DNA of 64,000 bases from Aquipseudomonas ullengensis (GTDB taxonomy: Bacteria > Pseudomonadota > Gammaproteobacteria > Pseudomonadales > Pseudomonadaceae), in the NCBI RefSeq assembly GCF_014174475.1, contig NZ_JACJUD010000002.1, positions 186,001 to 250,000 of the forward strand, given 5' to 3'. The notes below the pieces were generated by a model. It was given only the letters and a program-made list of their open reading frames with translations, ran no database searches and was not told where the DNA came from. This document shows positions 44,769-55,117 of the stretch, one piece after another. Position 1 is the first letter of the stretch. Every line of letters starts with the position of its first letter. The translations under genes and the position numbers were made by a program.

Positions 44769-45134
44769 ATGTCGCCATTCAAGGGCCAGACCGGCCTGAA
44801 ACGTATCCTCAACGCCGCAGGCTATTCGTTGGACGGCCTGAGCGCCGCCTTCAAGGGCGAAGCCGCTTTCCGTCAACTGGTGCTGCTCAACGTGGTGTTG
44901 CTGCCGCTGGCCTTCTGGCTGAATGTCAGCCCGGTAGAGCGGGCGCTGATGGTCGCGGTGGGTTTGCTGTCGCTGATCGTCGAGCTGTTCAACTCGGCGG
45001 TGGAAGCGGCCATCGACCGTATTTCCCTGGACCGCCATCCGCTGTCGAAGAACGCCAAGGACATGGGCAGCGCCGCCCAGTTCGTCTCCCTGAGCCTGAT
45101 CGCGCTGGTCTGGGGCATCATCCTGATCGGTTGA
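44769..45134 (+). CDS. dgkA: diacylglycerol kinase DgkA
   Basis: A 121-residue integral membrane kinase (three helices) that phosphorylates diacylglycerol to phosphatidate for membrane recycling. Hallmark: ELFNSAVEAAIDRISLDRHPLSKNAKDMGSAAQFV, with active-site Glu and Asn/Lys. ATG 44769 follows AAGGA. The stop codon is inside the first copy of a GATCGGTT tandem repeat. Confidence 0.94.
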   Translation: MSPFKGQTGLKRILNAAGYSLDGLSAAFKGEAAFRQLVLLNVVLLPLAFWLNVSPVERALMVAVGLLSLIVELFNSAVEAAIDRISLDRHPLSKNAKDMGSAAQFVSLSLIALVWGIILIG

Positions 45135-45156
45135 TCGGTTGATCGGTTGATCGGTT
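45125..45156. repeat. tandem repeat (GATCGGTT)x4
   Basis: Four perfect 8-bp copies, the first overlapping the last codons and TGA of dgkA. Copy-number change would not alter the protein because the stop lies in copy one. Confidence 0.9.
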
Positions 45157-45160
45157 GGAC

Positions 45161-45227
45161 GTAGGTGCGGGCTCTGCTCGCGAAATCGATCCGTACAAGC
45201 GTTTCGCGAGCAGAGCTCGCTCCTACA
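45161..45227. repeat. REP-like inverted pair, second copy
   Basis: Arms 45161-45185 and 45203-45227 form an inverted repeat of the same family as 6388-6454; the right arm is the exact reverse complement of 6388-6412. It separates the convergent dgkA and DUF58 genes. Confidence 0.85.
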
Positions 45228-45251
45228 GGCGTGGGTCGCTCTGCCTCTGCT

Positions 45252-46583
45252 TCAGAGCACGCCAGCCTTTTTCCAGGCCAGGTAGCGCCCCACCAGTTCC
45301 GGCCCCAGCTCGCCAGGGCGGGCATCCAGTACCGGCATGCCGTGGGCCAGCAGGCGCTCGTGCAGGCTGGCGCGTGCGTTCAGATAATCCACCGTGCCGC
45401 AGTAGCCCAGCGCCTGCTCGTAGTTCTGCACGGGCGCCTGGCGCAGACGGTCGAGCACTTCTTCGCGCAGGCTGGCGATCAGTACGCGGTGCTGGCGCCC
45501 CAGGCGCTTGATCGCCGTCAACAATTCCTCGTCATCCTCGTCGCGCAGGTTGGTGACCAGCACCACCAGGGCGCGTCGTTGCTGGCGTGCCAGCAAGGCG
45601 TTGATTGCTGCCGTGTAGTCGGCCGGGCGGTGGGTGCTGTCGAGGGCATAGACGGCATTCAGCAGGGTGCTGATGTGCGCCTGGCCTTTGACCGGAGCGA
45701 CGTACTGGTCCTGGTTGCTGGCAAAGGTCGCCAGGCCCACGGCATCGCCTTGGCGCAAGGCGACGTAACTGAGCAGCAGGCACGCATTGAGGGCGTGGTC
45801 GAAGTGCGCCAGGTCGCCGTCATGGCTGCGCATGCGCCGGCCGCAGTCGAGCAGGAAGACAATCTGCTGGTCGCGCTCGTCCTGGTATTCGCGGGCAATC
45901 GGGGTGCGTTTGCGTGCGGTGGCTTTCCAGTCGATCTGCCGCAGCGTATCGCCGTCGCGGAATTCGCGCAGTTGATGGAATTCCAGACCCAGGCCGCGGC
46001 GCTGGCGCTGGCGTACACCGAGTTGGCTGAGCCAGTCGTCGACGGCCATCAGCTGGGCGCCATACAAGCGGGCGAAATCCGGGTAGACGCGGGTAGCGCT
46101 GGCCAGCTCCAGATAACGCCGGCCCTGCCACAGGCGCAGGGGGCTGGGCAGGCCGAACTCGCAACGGGCAAAGCTGAAGTGGCCGCGCTTGAGCGGGCGC
46201 ACCCGGTAGCCGAACTCGGTCTGCTCGCCGGGGTGCAAGGTCACCTGCTGCGGCAGGAATTCGAAGTCCATGCCGTCGGGCACATGATCGAACAGGCTGG
46301 CCACCAGCGTCTGCTGGTAGTCGTGGTGCACGGTCAGGCGCACCTCGCTCCAGCGTCCGAGGGGCAGATTACCCGGCAGATGGCGTTCCAACCGTGGCGC
46401 GGGCAGGCGGCGCAGCCACAGGGCGTCGACCGCCGCCAGTACCGACAAAGCGAGCAGCAGCCCCCACCAGAGCGGTTGCAGGGTGGCTGGTAGCTTGACG
46501 CGCAGCAACGGCAAGGCGCCGAGCAGCATGGCCAGAACCAGCAGGCCGGCGAGCAGGCCGAGCAGCAGACGCGATGGTTTCAT
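45252..46583 (-). CDS. DUF58 (vWA-like) protein of the MoxR operon
   Basis: A 443-residue protein with two N-terminal membrane helices (about 4-50) and a C-terminal DUF58/vWA-like domain. The core DTLRQIDWKATARKRTPIAREYQDERDQQIVFLLDCGRRM is typical, but the metal-site D-x-S-x-S is replaced by D-C-G-R-R, so MIDAS metal binding may be weak. DUF58 partners are remodelled by MoxR ATPases. Start at 46583 (MKPSRLLLGLL), 37 nt after the moxR stop; last gene of the operon. Confidence 0.87.
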   Translation of the reverse strand: MKPSRLLLGLLAGLLVLAMLLGALPLLRVKLPATLQPLWWGLLLALSVLAAVDALWLRRLPAPRLERHLPGNLPLGRWSEVRLTVHHDYQQTLVASLFDHVPDGMDFEFLPQQVTLHPGEQTEFGYRVRPLKRGHFSFARCEFGLPSPLRLWQGRRYLELASATRVYPDFARLYGAQLMAVDDWLSQLGVRQRQRRGLGLEFHQLREFRDGDTLRQIDWKATARKRTPIAREYQDERDQQIVFLLDCGRRMRSHDGDLAHFDHALNACLLLSYVALRQGDAVGLATFASNQDQYVAPVKGQAHISTLLNAVYALDSTHRPADYTAAINALLARQQRRALVVLVTNLRDEDDEELLTAIKRLGRQHRVLIASLREEVLDRLRQAPVQNYEQALGYCGTVDYLNARASLHERLLAHGMPVLDARPGELGPELVGRYLAWKKAGVL

Positions 46584-46620
46584 GCCGGACGCGGGCCTCG
46601 GGTAGCAGGGCGGGTGTCGA

Positions 46621-47675
<1,055 letters not shown>

Positions 47676-47679
<4 letters not shown>

Positions 47680-48962
47680 ATCGAATTCCTGAGGGTTTGC
47701 AGGTTGGTGACCTGGCGGGTGAAGTCGGCAGCGGACAGCCGTTGCGTGCCCTGGGGGCGCATGGCCTGGCTGATGGCGCTGGTGGGGATACGGGTGAGGC
47801 GGCCGAGAATTTGCCACTGCTCGGCCACGGGCAGGCGCTCGAAGCCGGGGTGGCGATGGCGCGCGCGGCGTTGGATATCGCGTTGCAGGTTGTGTAGCAG
47901 GTGGGCCTGGCCGACACGGCGCATGAGGAAGTCGGCGCTGCCGCGCAGGTGTTCTTCCAGTTGCCGGCGAGCGTGGCTGGGTGGCGCTTGCAGCGGCCCA
48001 TGGCGCATGCCGACATGCCACAGCAGCAGGATGACCAGCAGCGCCAGGGCGGCGAGGGCGGCCGGGAAGTGGCGCAGCAACTGGCTGAACAGGTCGTCGC
48101 GCTCGCTGCTGTAGACCAGGGTGACGCTGCTGTCCTGGCTCAGGTACCAGAGCAGCCAGGCGTTGTCGTAGTCGGCGATGTTTTCGTTCTGCCAGATCCA
48201 GGCGTCGGTCAGCACGGTGATCAGGCCCTTGCCGTGATCCAGTTGCAGCATGTGCGTGCTGTCGCCGCTGTTGGCCCAGGCATGGGCGCGGTTCTGCGTG
48301 TCATACAGGTGGAATTCGGTGTCGAAGTCAATGTAGGCCGGCGCTTCTTCGTTTTCCAGGTAGAGCTTGGTCAGTTCCGGGTAGCGATCTGCCTCGGCCT
48401 GTTCTTCTGGATCATCGGTGGCGGGCTGTGCTTCGTCAGCAGATGGCGCATCTGCTTCCTCTGCGTCCTCGGCCTTGACTGCTTCGCTGCTGTTGTCCTC
48501 GTCGCTGGCCGCCTCGTCGCCGTTTTTACTGTCTTCGTCGAGTTCTTCGCTGAGTTGCTGGTGAATGCCCAGGCTGTTCAGCAGCAGGTCCTCACTCGTG
48601 CCTGCTTCCTCGTCCCAGATGCTCTCGGCGACGAACAGCAGGTGGCCACCCTGGGCGGCCCAGTCGAGTGCCTGGCGCGCCTGCCGTGGCGTCATGTTGT
48701 GGCGGCTACCAAGCAGCATCAGGGTGTGGCCGGCGGGGGGTAGGGTGGACAGTACCTGCAGGCCGTCTGCACGGCTGACGGTGATCTTCTGCAGGCGCAG
48801 GAAATGTTCGGCTGCCAGGTACTCATTGGCCCGGGCTTCCGGTGCGGCGCCGTGCTTGAGGGTTTCTTCGTAGGGCTGCAGTTTTCCGAGCACATACAGT
48901 CCCAGCCCGGCGAGTGCCAGGATGAGGGCGATAGCGAGGAGGATTCTGGCGCGCCGGGTCAT
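47676..48962 (-). CDS. DUF4350 membrane protein of the MoxR operon
   Basis: A 428-residue protein with an N-terminal helix (about 5-24), a periplasmic DUF4350 (GATase-like) domain and a second helix (about 297-318). It has an acidic low-complexity insert (about residues 138-195, rich in E, D, A) between the two halves. The domain TLPPAGHTLMLLGSRHNMTPRQARQALDWAAQGGHLLFVAES is the DUF4350 core. Its stop overlaps the moxR start and its own start overlaps the DUF4129 stop by 4 nt. Confidence 0.85.
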
Positions 48963-50542
48963 GCCGCTGCTCCTTCACGGAACAGCCGCCGCCAGCCTTC
49001 GCAGAGCCCGCGGCGCAGCTGCTCGGGGGGCAGGCGGTGGCCATAGGCGAGGTTCTGCCAGTGGCGGGTCAGGATGCCGCTGAAACGGCTCAGCTCCTCC
49101 TGGTCGAGGCGCTGTACCAGTTGCAGCACTTCGCCCTCGGTGTGCGAGTTTTTCAGCGGCAGGCGGTAATCATGCAGCAGGCGGCTGAGTAGGCCGCGGT
49201 AGAGCAGGCCGAGGGCCTCGCGCGGCTGTTCGGTCCAGAGCCGCTCGGCCTCGCTGGCGATATCGTCGGGCAGGCTTTCCGGCGCCAGTTCCAGGCCGAA
49301 CAGCTGGCTGGGCATTTCGCGTACTCGGCGCTGCGGCAGACCAAGCTGGCTGGCGAAGGTGCGCAGCCAGTCGCGATAGCGCCACAGCAGCAGGGCCACC
49401 AGGCAGGCCAGGGCCGCCCACAGAAGGACTTCGAAGATCAGTGCGACCACGTCCAGCTTCTTCCAGTACTCGCCGAGCTTGAACAGGGTTTCCAGCAGTT
49501 CGAGGAGCCCCTTGGCATCCTCCTTAGTCGGTTCCTCTGCTTTCTTCTCGTCACCGAAGCGCCAACGGGTCACGGTTTCGCGGTTCTCGAAGGGCGGCTG
49601 GTCCAGCAGCTTTTGAATGCCGTCATGGGCGGCCTTGCTGGTCAGCGGTTGCTGCTGCAGGCGCTCGGCGTCCGGACCCTGCGGGTCGTCGTAGGGCACC
49701 GGGCAACTGCTGACGCTGTCCGCCGCCATGGCCTGGGGAGCTGGCGCCAGGCTGAACAGGCCGAAGGCCAGCAGCAGGACATAGGCGCTGCCGGTCAGGC
49801 GCTGGCGCAGGCGGCGGAAGGCCAGCTCGATATCCCAGGCTTCCAGGGCGGTGCGGCGGTTGAGGTAGAGGGTGAAACCGCAGGCCACGTAGAGCGGCTC
49901 GGCGAGTACCAGTACTAGGGCGTAAAGCAGGTTGGACAGGTGTTCCAGCCACAGCCACTGGCCTTGCGCGGCATTCACCAGGCGCTGCCAGTCCCAGTTC
50001 AGTTCTATCTGCTGCGGCAGCATCAGGTAGAACAGGCTGGCGAGGCCGATCCACAGCAATCCTTCCAGATGCATGCCGATCACGGTCAGCCAAGTGGCGC
50101 CGCCGGCATAACGCTGGCCAAGCACCACCAGGCGCTTACCGCGGGCTTCGCCTTTCAGTCCCTCTAGCTGCAGTACCGGCAGATCGAAGCTGCGGGTCGG
50201 GCTGAAGCGTCGCCAGGTCAGGCTGGCCAGCAGCTGCGGTTTGAGCAAGCCGGGCAGGGCGCGCAGGGCCTGCTTGAGCGTCGGTGTATCGCCGAACAGG
50301 GCGTGGGAGAGGATGTACAGCGGCAGGCGTTCCCAGGCGGGTTTCAGCCACCAGAACAGCAGGGCGGCGAGGGTCGGGTGTTGCCACAGCAGCAGCGTGA
50401 TCAGGGTGAACACCGGCAGCGTGACCAACGCCCAGCTGGCCATCAGCAAGCCGGCATGGCGCCGGGCGAGGAGGATGCCCAGGTCCATGGCTTCCCACAC
50501 GCGGCGCGGGCGGATGGCGACGCTGGCGTCAGTCAGGCGCAT
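48959..50542 (-). CDS. DUF4129 multi-helix membrane protein
   Basis: A 527-residue membrane protein: N-terminal hydrophobic region with several helices (about 35-230), a periplasmic part (residues 270-370), a further helix near 375-395 and a C-terminal DUF4129 domain (LFGLELAPESLPDDIASEAERLWTEQPREALGLLYRGLLSRL), a domain often fused to transglutaminases. The start at 50542 (MRLTDASVAIRP) overlaps the SpoIIM-like gene by 14 nt; a TTG six codons earlier is possible. Confidence 0.82.
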   Translation of the reverse strand: MRLTDASVAIRPRRVWEAMDLGILLARRHAGLLMASWALVTLPVFTLITLLLWQHPTLAALLFWWLKPAWERLPLYILSHALFGDTPTLKQALRALPGLLKPQLLASLTWRRFSPTRSFDLPVLQLEGLKGEARGKRLVVLGQRYAGGATWLTVIGMHLEGLLWIGLASLFYLMLPQQIELNWDWQRLVNAAQGQWLWLEHLSNLLYALVLVLAEPLYVACGFTLYLNRRTALEAWDIELAFRRLRQRLTGSAYVLLLAFGLFSLAPAPQAMAADSVSSCPVPYDDPQGPDAERLQQQPLTSKAAHDGIQKLLDQPPFENRETVTRWRFGDEKKAEEPTKEDAKGLLELLETLFKLGEYWKKLDVVALIFEVLLWAALACLVALLLWRYRDWLRTFASQLGLPQRRVREMPSQLFGLELAPESLPDDIASEAERLWTEQPREALGLLYRGLLSRLLHDYRLPLKNSHTEGEVLQLVQRLDQEELSRFSGILTRHWQNLAYGHRLPPEQLRRGLCEGWRRLFREGAAA

Positions 50543-51509
50543 GGCGGTTGCGTCCGGCAAAAACGAAGTAGGCGATCACCAGCAGCCACAGGCCGCCGCC
50601 GACCCAGTATTTGATGGTGGGCGTGGTGTAGGTCATGGAGGACCAGAAGGCTTCGATAAAGGCGGCGATGAGCAGGAACAGGATTACCCCGGCAACCAGT
50701 TGGATGGCGTGCCCGGCGGCCTGGCGCAGCGCTTCGCGGCGGCTCAGCCGGCCGGGGGCAAGCAGTGCCCAGCCTAGCTTGAGCCCGGCGGCCCCAGCGA
50801 AGGCGATGGCGGTCAGCTCGAAGGCGCCGTGGCCAATGACGAAGGACCAGAACGTCTCGCTGTAGCCCAGGCGAGTCAGGTGACCGGCTACGGCGCCGAT
50901 CATCAGGCCGTTGAACAGCAGGAAGAACAGGCTGCCGAGACCAAACAGCAGGCCGCTGGCGAAGGTCTGAAAGCCGATGCCGATGTTGTTCATGATGTAG
51001 TAGCCGAACATCATCCAGTCGTCCCCGGAGTCACGCTCACTGAAGCGACCGATGCGCCGGGCGTCGGGGTCGTACATCTTTTCCATGTTCGATACCTGCG
51101 CGGGGTCGAGCAGGCTGTAGATCAGGTCGGGGAAGCGCCAGGTCAGCAGTCCCATCACGGCCAGGCTGCCGAAGAACAGCAGGCAGGCGCATAGCACCAC
51201 GCGCCATTCGCAGCGAACCCGTTGGGCAAAGCCGGCAATCACGAAGCCGATGATCTGCGCGCCGAGGTGGCTGCGGTGGCGATAGAGCTGCTGGTGGCCA
51301 CGCATGGCCAGTTGTTGCAGCTGGTCGATCAGGTGGCTGCTGTAGCCCCGTTCTTCGGCCAGGGCCAGGTGCTGGCAGAGGTGCCGGTAATCGGCGGCGA
51401 AAGCCTCGCAGGGCTTGCTCTCGGCCTTGCCTTTTTCCAGTTGGCCAAGCAGGCGCTCGAAGCGCTGCCAGTCGGTGTTGTGGAGTTGTTCGAAGAGGTG
51501 CTGTTTCAT
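50529..51509 (-). CDS. SpoIIM-like (DUF95) membrane protein
   Basis: A 326-residue stage II sporulation protein M-family protein; pseudomonads do not sporulate, so its role differs. It has a soluble N-terminus and about five membrane helices (for example GFVIAGFAQRVR, SGLLFGLGSLFFLLFNGLMIGAVAGHL, FVIGHGAFELTAIAFAGAAGL). Start 51509 (MKQHLFEQLHNTDWQRF) overlaps the RDD stop by 4 nt. Confidence 0.87.
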   Translation of the reverse strand: MKQHLFEQLHNTDWQRFERLLGQLEKGKAESKPCEAFAADYRHLCQHLALAEERGYSSHLIDQLQQLAMRGHQQLYRHRSHLGAQIIGFVIAGFAQRVRCEWRVVLCACLLFFGSLAVMGLLTWRFPDLIYSLLDPAQVSNMEKMYDPDARRIGRFSERDSGDDWMMFGYYIMNNIGIGFQTFASGLLFGLGSLFFLLFNGLMIGAVAGHLTRLGYSETFWSFVIGHGAFELTAIAFAGAAGLKLGWALLAPGRLSRREALRQAAGHAIQLVAGVILFLLIAAFIEAFWSSMTYTTPTIKYWVGGGLWLLVIAYFVFAGRNRHAPD

Positions 51510-52228
51510 GCCGACCCCAACAGGCCGCGGGCAATGCTGTTGAGGCGCGCCTCGGCGTGCTCCGGCAGGCATTCCAGCGGTTCAGCGAGGATGGCCGCCA
51601 GTTCGGTACGGCGTGCGGACGACAATCCGCTCTGGCGCTCGGCAAAGCCAAGGATGGCGCGCTGGTCGGCCAGGGTCAGGGCGAAGGGGGCGCGTTCGGC
51701 GTCAGCGTCCGGCAGTGGCGGGCGCAGGCTTTCTTCATCGCGGTAGACCACCAGGGTGCCGGCGGCGAGATCGCCCAGGCGTTTGAAAGTCGTGTTGCTC
51801 AGGCAGCTGAGGGCGCCCAGGCAGTAGCCCATTGGCAGCATGTCGACGAAGCGCAACAGGTTGCGGGTCAGCGACGAACCCCAGCCGACTGGCGTGCCAT
51901 CGTGATGGACGACGCGCAGGCCCATGGCTTTCTTGCCGGGGGTGCGGCCCTGGTAGAGCACTTCGAACAGGACCGGGTACCACCAGTTGACCAGGAAGAA
52001 CAGGATGGTGCCCAGGCCCATGCCGAACTGACCGAGTACGGAAAGGACGATGAAGGCGACCAGCAGAATGGCGCCGCGCGCCAGCAGATCAAGGGCGAAT
52101 GCCAGGGCGCGCACCACCAGGCCGGCGGGGCGCAGGGCCAGATCGATGCCTTCCGGGGTTTCCACCTGATAGCGGGTGTCCAGAAGCAACGGGCTGGCGT
52201 TCGATAAAACCTGTGGGGTTGGCGGCAT
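51506..52228 (-). CDS. RDD-family membrane protein
   Basis: A 240-residue protein with an RDD domain (YQVETPEGIDLALRPAGLVVRALAFALDLLARG... GRTPGKKAMGLRVVH) of two or three helices. Function unknown. First gene of the overlapped operon RDD - SpoIIM-like - DUF4129 - DUF4350 - MoxR - DUF58. 91 nt separate it from the gene upstream. Confidence 0.87.
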   Translation of the reverse strand: MPPTPQVLSNASPLLLDTRYQVETPEGIDLALRPAGLVVRALAFALDLLARGAILLVAFIVLSVLGQFGMGLGTILFFLVNWWYPVLFEVLYQGRTPGKKAMGLRVVHHDGTPVGWGSSLTRNLLRFVDMLPMGYCLGALSCLSNTTFKRLGDLAAGTLVVYRDEESLRPPLPDADAERAPFALTLADQRAILGFAERQSGLSSARRTELAAILAEPLECLPEHAEARLNSIARGLLGSA

Positions 52229-52284
52229 CGGTCAACTGCGTCGAAATGAGCCTGATGCTAGCCAGCAGCAGGGCGCTAAAGCAA

Positions 52285-52306
52285 TCGGGTCGCCGTAGCG
52301 ACCCGA
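52285..52306. terminator. hairpin between the 52.3-kb membrane gene and the RDD gene
   Basis: TCGGGTCGC-CGTA-GCGACCCGA, a perfect 9-bp stem 14 nt after the stop of the upstream minus-strand gene. No T-run follows on the minus strand, so it may be a weak terminator or an RNA-processing site. Confidence 0.5.
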
Positions 52307-52319
52307 ACATCAGGCTAAC

Positions 52320-53084
52320 TCAGTTGGCCGGCGGCAGTACGCCGAAGATGGTGCGATAGAGCACGCCGACGCTGATCACGAACAGCGGCATGGTCCAGAC
52401 CAGGCCGATGCCCAGCGGGATGATGCTCAGCGCCATGATCAGGCCCAGCGCGAGGAACAGGAAGAAGGCCTTGAACCAGTGTTGGCTGATGGCCTTGCGC
52501 GAGGTTTCCAGCGCTTGCCACGGCGACAGGCCGCGCTCGGCCACCAGCGGGATCGCCAGCAGGTAGGCCACGCCCAGGTATATGCCGGGGATGATCAGCA
52601 GCAGCGTGCCGACATAGATGAGCAGAGTCATCAGCAGCGCCGTCACCGCCAGCGGGACGAAGCGGCCGAGGGTGCTGAAGATATCGTTGAACGATACCGG
52701 CTGATCGGCGGCGCGGCGAATGCCGACCATGTTCAGGCCGGCCAGCAGTGGGTAAGTCAGGGCAGAGCCGATGATCGACACGGCGAACTGGCCAATGATC
52801 AGGTTGGTGGCACTGGTTTCGCCGAGAATACCGAGCGCGCCGAGAATGGCGCTGAGCACGGTGGTCACGATGATCATGGCGACGTAGAAGATGACGAAGC
52901 CACCGAAGATGATGCCCTTGGTGCCTTTGACCCGTTGCCAGGCTTCGCCGAGCAGGTCGCCGATGCGGTAGTCATAGCCACGGCTGAGGGCCTCGGCAAT
53001 GCTCGGTACCTGGGTGTTGGCGGGCAACTCCTGCAGGTTGGCACTGGGGGCTGCGTAGGGGTTTGGCGCGGTGGATTCACTCAT
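52320..53084 (-). CDS. hydrophobic multi-helix membrane protein, family unassigned
   Basis: A 254-residue protein with a polar N-terminus (MSESTAPNPYAAPSANLQE) and about five membrane helices. Pattern RVKGTKGIIFGGFVIFYVAMIIVTTVLSAILG... LLAGLNMVGIRRAADQPVSFNDIF... ETSRKAISQHWFKAFFLFLALGLIMA resembles BPSS1780-type and 'glycerophosphoryl diester phosphodiesterase membrane' families. AAGGACAG precedes the ATG at 53084. It may join the downstream MoxR operon. Confidence 0.8.
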   Translation of the reverse strand: MSESTAPNPYAAPSANLQELPANTQVPSIAEALSRGYDYRIGDLLGEAWQRVKGTKGIIFGGFVIFYVAMIIVTTVLSAILGALGILGETSATNLIIGQFAVSIIGSALTYPLLAGLNMVGIRRAADQPVSFNDIFSTLGRFVPLAVTALLMTLLIYVGTLLLIIPGIYLGVAYLLAIPLVAERGLSPWQALETSRKAISQHWFKAFFLFLALGLIMALSIIPLGIGLVWTMPLFVISVGVLYRTIFGVLPPAN

Positions 53085-53241
53085 ATACGACTGTCCTTGT
53101 TGATGGGGTGAAGTTCCAAGCCCGCATGCTATCGGCAGAGCGGGCCAGGCGGCAAGCAGCGCAGGCCGGGGGCGTGAGGCCACGCATGCTTTGCGGGGGT
53201 GGATGCTAGACTGGCGCAGCTTTCAACCTTGGGAAAACGCC

Positions 53242-54675
53242 GTGTCCTCGAGCATCTTCTGGTACGACTACGAAACCACCGGTATCAACCCGCGCTGTGA
53301 TCGCCCCTTGCAGGTGGCCGGTATTCGTACCGATGAACAGCTCAATGAAATCGCCGAGCCGCTGAATATCTACTGCCGGCCGGCCGATGACATCCTGCCG
53401 CATCCGGCGGCCTGTCGAATCACCGGCATCACGGCCCAGGTACTGGAGCAGCAGGGGCTGAGCGAAGCAGAGTTCATGACCCGCGTGCATGCCGAGCTGG
53501 CGCAGCCGGGCACCTGTGGTGCGGGTTACAACAGCCTGCGTTTCGACGACGAAATGACGCGCTACAGCCTGTACCGCAACTTCTTCGATCCCTATGCCCG
53601 CGAGTGGCAGAGTGGCAACAGCCGCTGGGATCTGATCGACCTGATGCGCACCGCTTATGCGCTTCGCCCCGAAGGTATCGAGTGGCCACGTGACGAAGAC
53701 GGGCGGGTGACACTCAAGCTGGAGCGGCTGACCCAGGCCAACGGCATCGACCATGGGCAGGCGCACGATGCGCTGTCCGATGTGCGCGCGACCATCGCCC
53801 TGGCTCGGTTGCTGCGCGAGCGTCAGCCGAAACTCTATGACTATCTGTTCCAGCTGCGCAGCAAGGCACAGGTAATGGAGCAGATTCGCCTGTTGCAGCC
53901 GCTGGTGCATGTCTCCGGGCGTTTTGCCGGAAGCCGGCATTACCTGGCGCTGGTGCTGCCGCTGGCCTGGCATCCGACCAATCGCAATGCGTTGATTGTC
54001 TGTGATCTGCAGGCAGATCCGCAGCCTCTGCTGGATCTGGATGCCGAAACCTTGCGCCAGCGCCTGTATACCCGGCGCGAGCAATTGGCCGAAGGGGAGC
54101 TGCCGGTGCCGCTCAAGTTGCTGCATATCAACCGTTGCCCGGTGGTGGCTCCACTCAAGGTGCTGCGTGAGCAGGATATCGCCCGCCTGCAACTGGATAT
54201 GGGTGAGTGCGAGCGACGCGCCGGGCAGTTGCGTGATGCTAAATCGAGTTGGCAGAACAAGCTGGCGGATATTTATGCCAGTGAAGATTTCGAATCGGTG
54301 GATGATCCGGAGCAGCAGCTTTACTCCGGCTTCCTCGATTCGCGGGATCGGCGCCTGTGTGATCAAGTGCGCCAGGCCAGTGCCCAGCAATTGGCGGGAG
54401 GTAATTGGGCGTTCGCCGATGAGCGTTTGCCTGAGTTGTTATTCCGCTATCGGGCGCGCAACTTTCCGAGCTCTCTGGCTCCGGCTGAAGCCGAACGTTG
54501 GCAAAGTTTCTGTCAGGCGCGCCTGAGCGACGAGCACTATGGTGCTCCGAATACACTGGATAACTTCGAGGCGGCAATGACGCAAGAGTTAGCCGTGGCG
54601 ACTGAGGCGCAGCGTGCGGTATTGCTGGGCTGGCAGGAGTATGCGAACAAATTGCGCGAGCGCTACAGCGGCTGA
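53242..54675 (+). CDS. sbcB: exodeoxyribonuclease I
   Basis: A 477-residue single-strand 3'-5' exonuclease (DnaQ fold, DEDDh): D-E in FWYDYETTGINP, the second Asp in GYNSLRFDDEM, and His/Asp in GQAHDALSDVRATI. It has the ExoI C-terminal domains (KLLHINRCPVVAP... LDSRDRRLCDQVRQ... LLFRYRARNFPSSL). The length matches E. coli (475). The start is a GTG at 53242 after GGGAAA; an ATG frame extends to 53191 with no ribosome site. It removes DNA tails in repair. Confidence 0.94.
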   Translation: MSSSIFWYDYETTGINPRCDRPLQVAGIRTDEQLNEIAEPLNIYCRPADDILPHPAACRITGITAQVLEQQGLSEAEFMTRVHAELAQPGTCGAGYNSLRFDDEMTRYSLYRNFFDPYAREWQSGNSRWDLIDLMRTAYALRPEGIEWPRDEDGRVTLKLERLTQANGIDHGQAHDALSDVRATIALARLLRERQPKLYDYLFQLRSKAQVMEQIRLLQPLVHVSGRFAGSRHYLALVLPLAWHPTNRNALIVCDLQADPQPLLDLDAETLRQRLYTRREQLAEGELPVPLKLLHINRCPVVAPLKVLREQDIARLQLDMGECERRAGQLRDAKSSWQNKLADIYASEDFESVDDPEQQLYSGFLDSRDRRLCDQVRQASAQQLAGGNWAFADERLPELLFRYRARNFPSSLAPAEAERWQSFCQARLSDEHYGAPNTLDNFEAAMTQELAVATEAQRAVLLGWQEYANKLRERYSG

Positions 54676-54699
54676 AATGCAGGGTGTCACGGGAAATAA

Positions 54700-54728
54700 A
54701 AATGCCGGCATAAGCCGGCATTTTTATT
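54700..54728. terminator. bidirectional terminator between sbcB and mvaT
   Basis: AAAAATGCCGGC-ATAA-GCCGGCATTTTTATT: about a 9-bp stem with A- and T-runs, suited to both convergent genes. Confidence 0.87.
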
Positions 54729-54742
54729 GATCGTGTTGTGGA

Positions 54743-55117
54743 TTAGCCCAGCAGCGTGGCCCAACCTTCAACGACAGCAGCGCCCCACTTGGCTTTCCAC
54801 TCTTTCAGAGTCTTGTGGTTGCCGCCTTTGGTTTCGATCACTTCACCGGTGTTCGGGTTCTTGTATTGCTTGACCTTGCGTGCGCGCTTGGCGCCAGTGG
54901 CTTTGGCAGTGCGCGGAGTTTTGCTGGTTTTGGAGTCCGGATCGAGCAGGGCGATGATGTCGCGCAGGGACTTCTGGTATTCGCCCATCAGGGTGCGCAG
55001 TTTGCCTTCGAATTCCAGCTCTTTCTTCAGCTTGTCATCTTGCGAAAGATTTTTCAGGCGCTCTTGAAGTTCTTTGATGGCTTCTTCAGTGGCGCGGTAT
55101 TCGTTGATCAGGGACAT
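54743..55117 (-). CDS. mvaT: H-NS-like xenogeneic silencer MvaT
   Basis: A 124-residue nucleoid protein that binds AT-rich DNA and silences foreign genes. The N-terminal coiled-coil (MSLINEYRATEEAIKELQERLKNLSQDDKLKKELEFE) mediates oligomerisation, and the C-terminal domain carries KQYKNPNTGEVIETKGGNHKTLKEWKAKWG, the MvaT-type DNA-binding motif. A likely target, the AT-rich rsmZ linker, is in the same window. Confidence 0.94.
   Translation of the reverse strand: MSLINEYRATEEAIKELQERLKNLSQDDKLKKELEFEGKLRTLMGEYQKSLRDIIALLDPDSKTSKTPRTAKATGAKRARKVKQYKNPNTGEVIETKGGNHKTLKEWKAKWGAAVVEGWATLLG

Noticed and set aside
50529-51509. Sporulation role for the SpoIIM-like gene
   Set aside because: Pseudomonads do not sporulate; the family is broader than its name, and the context is a MoxR operon.
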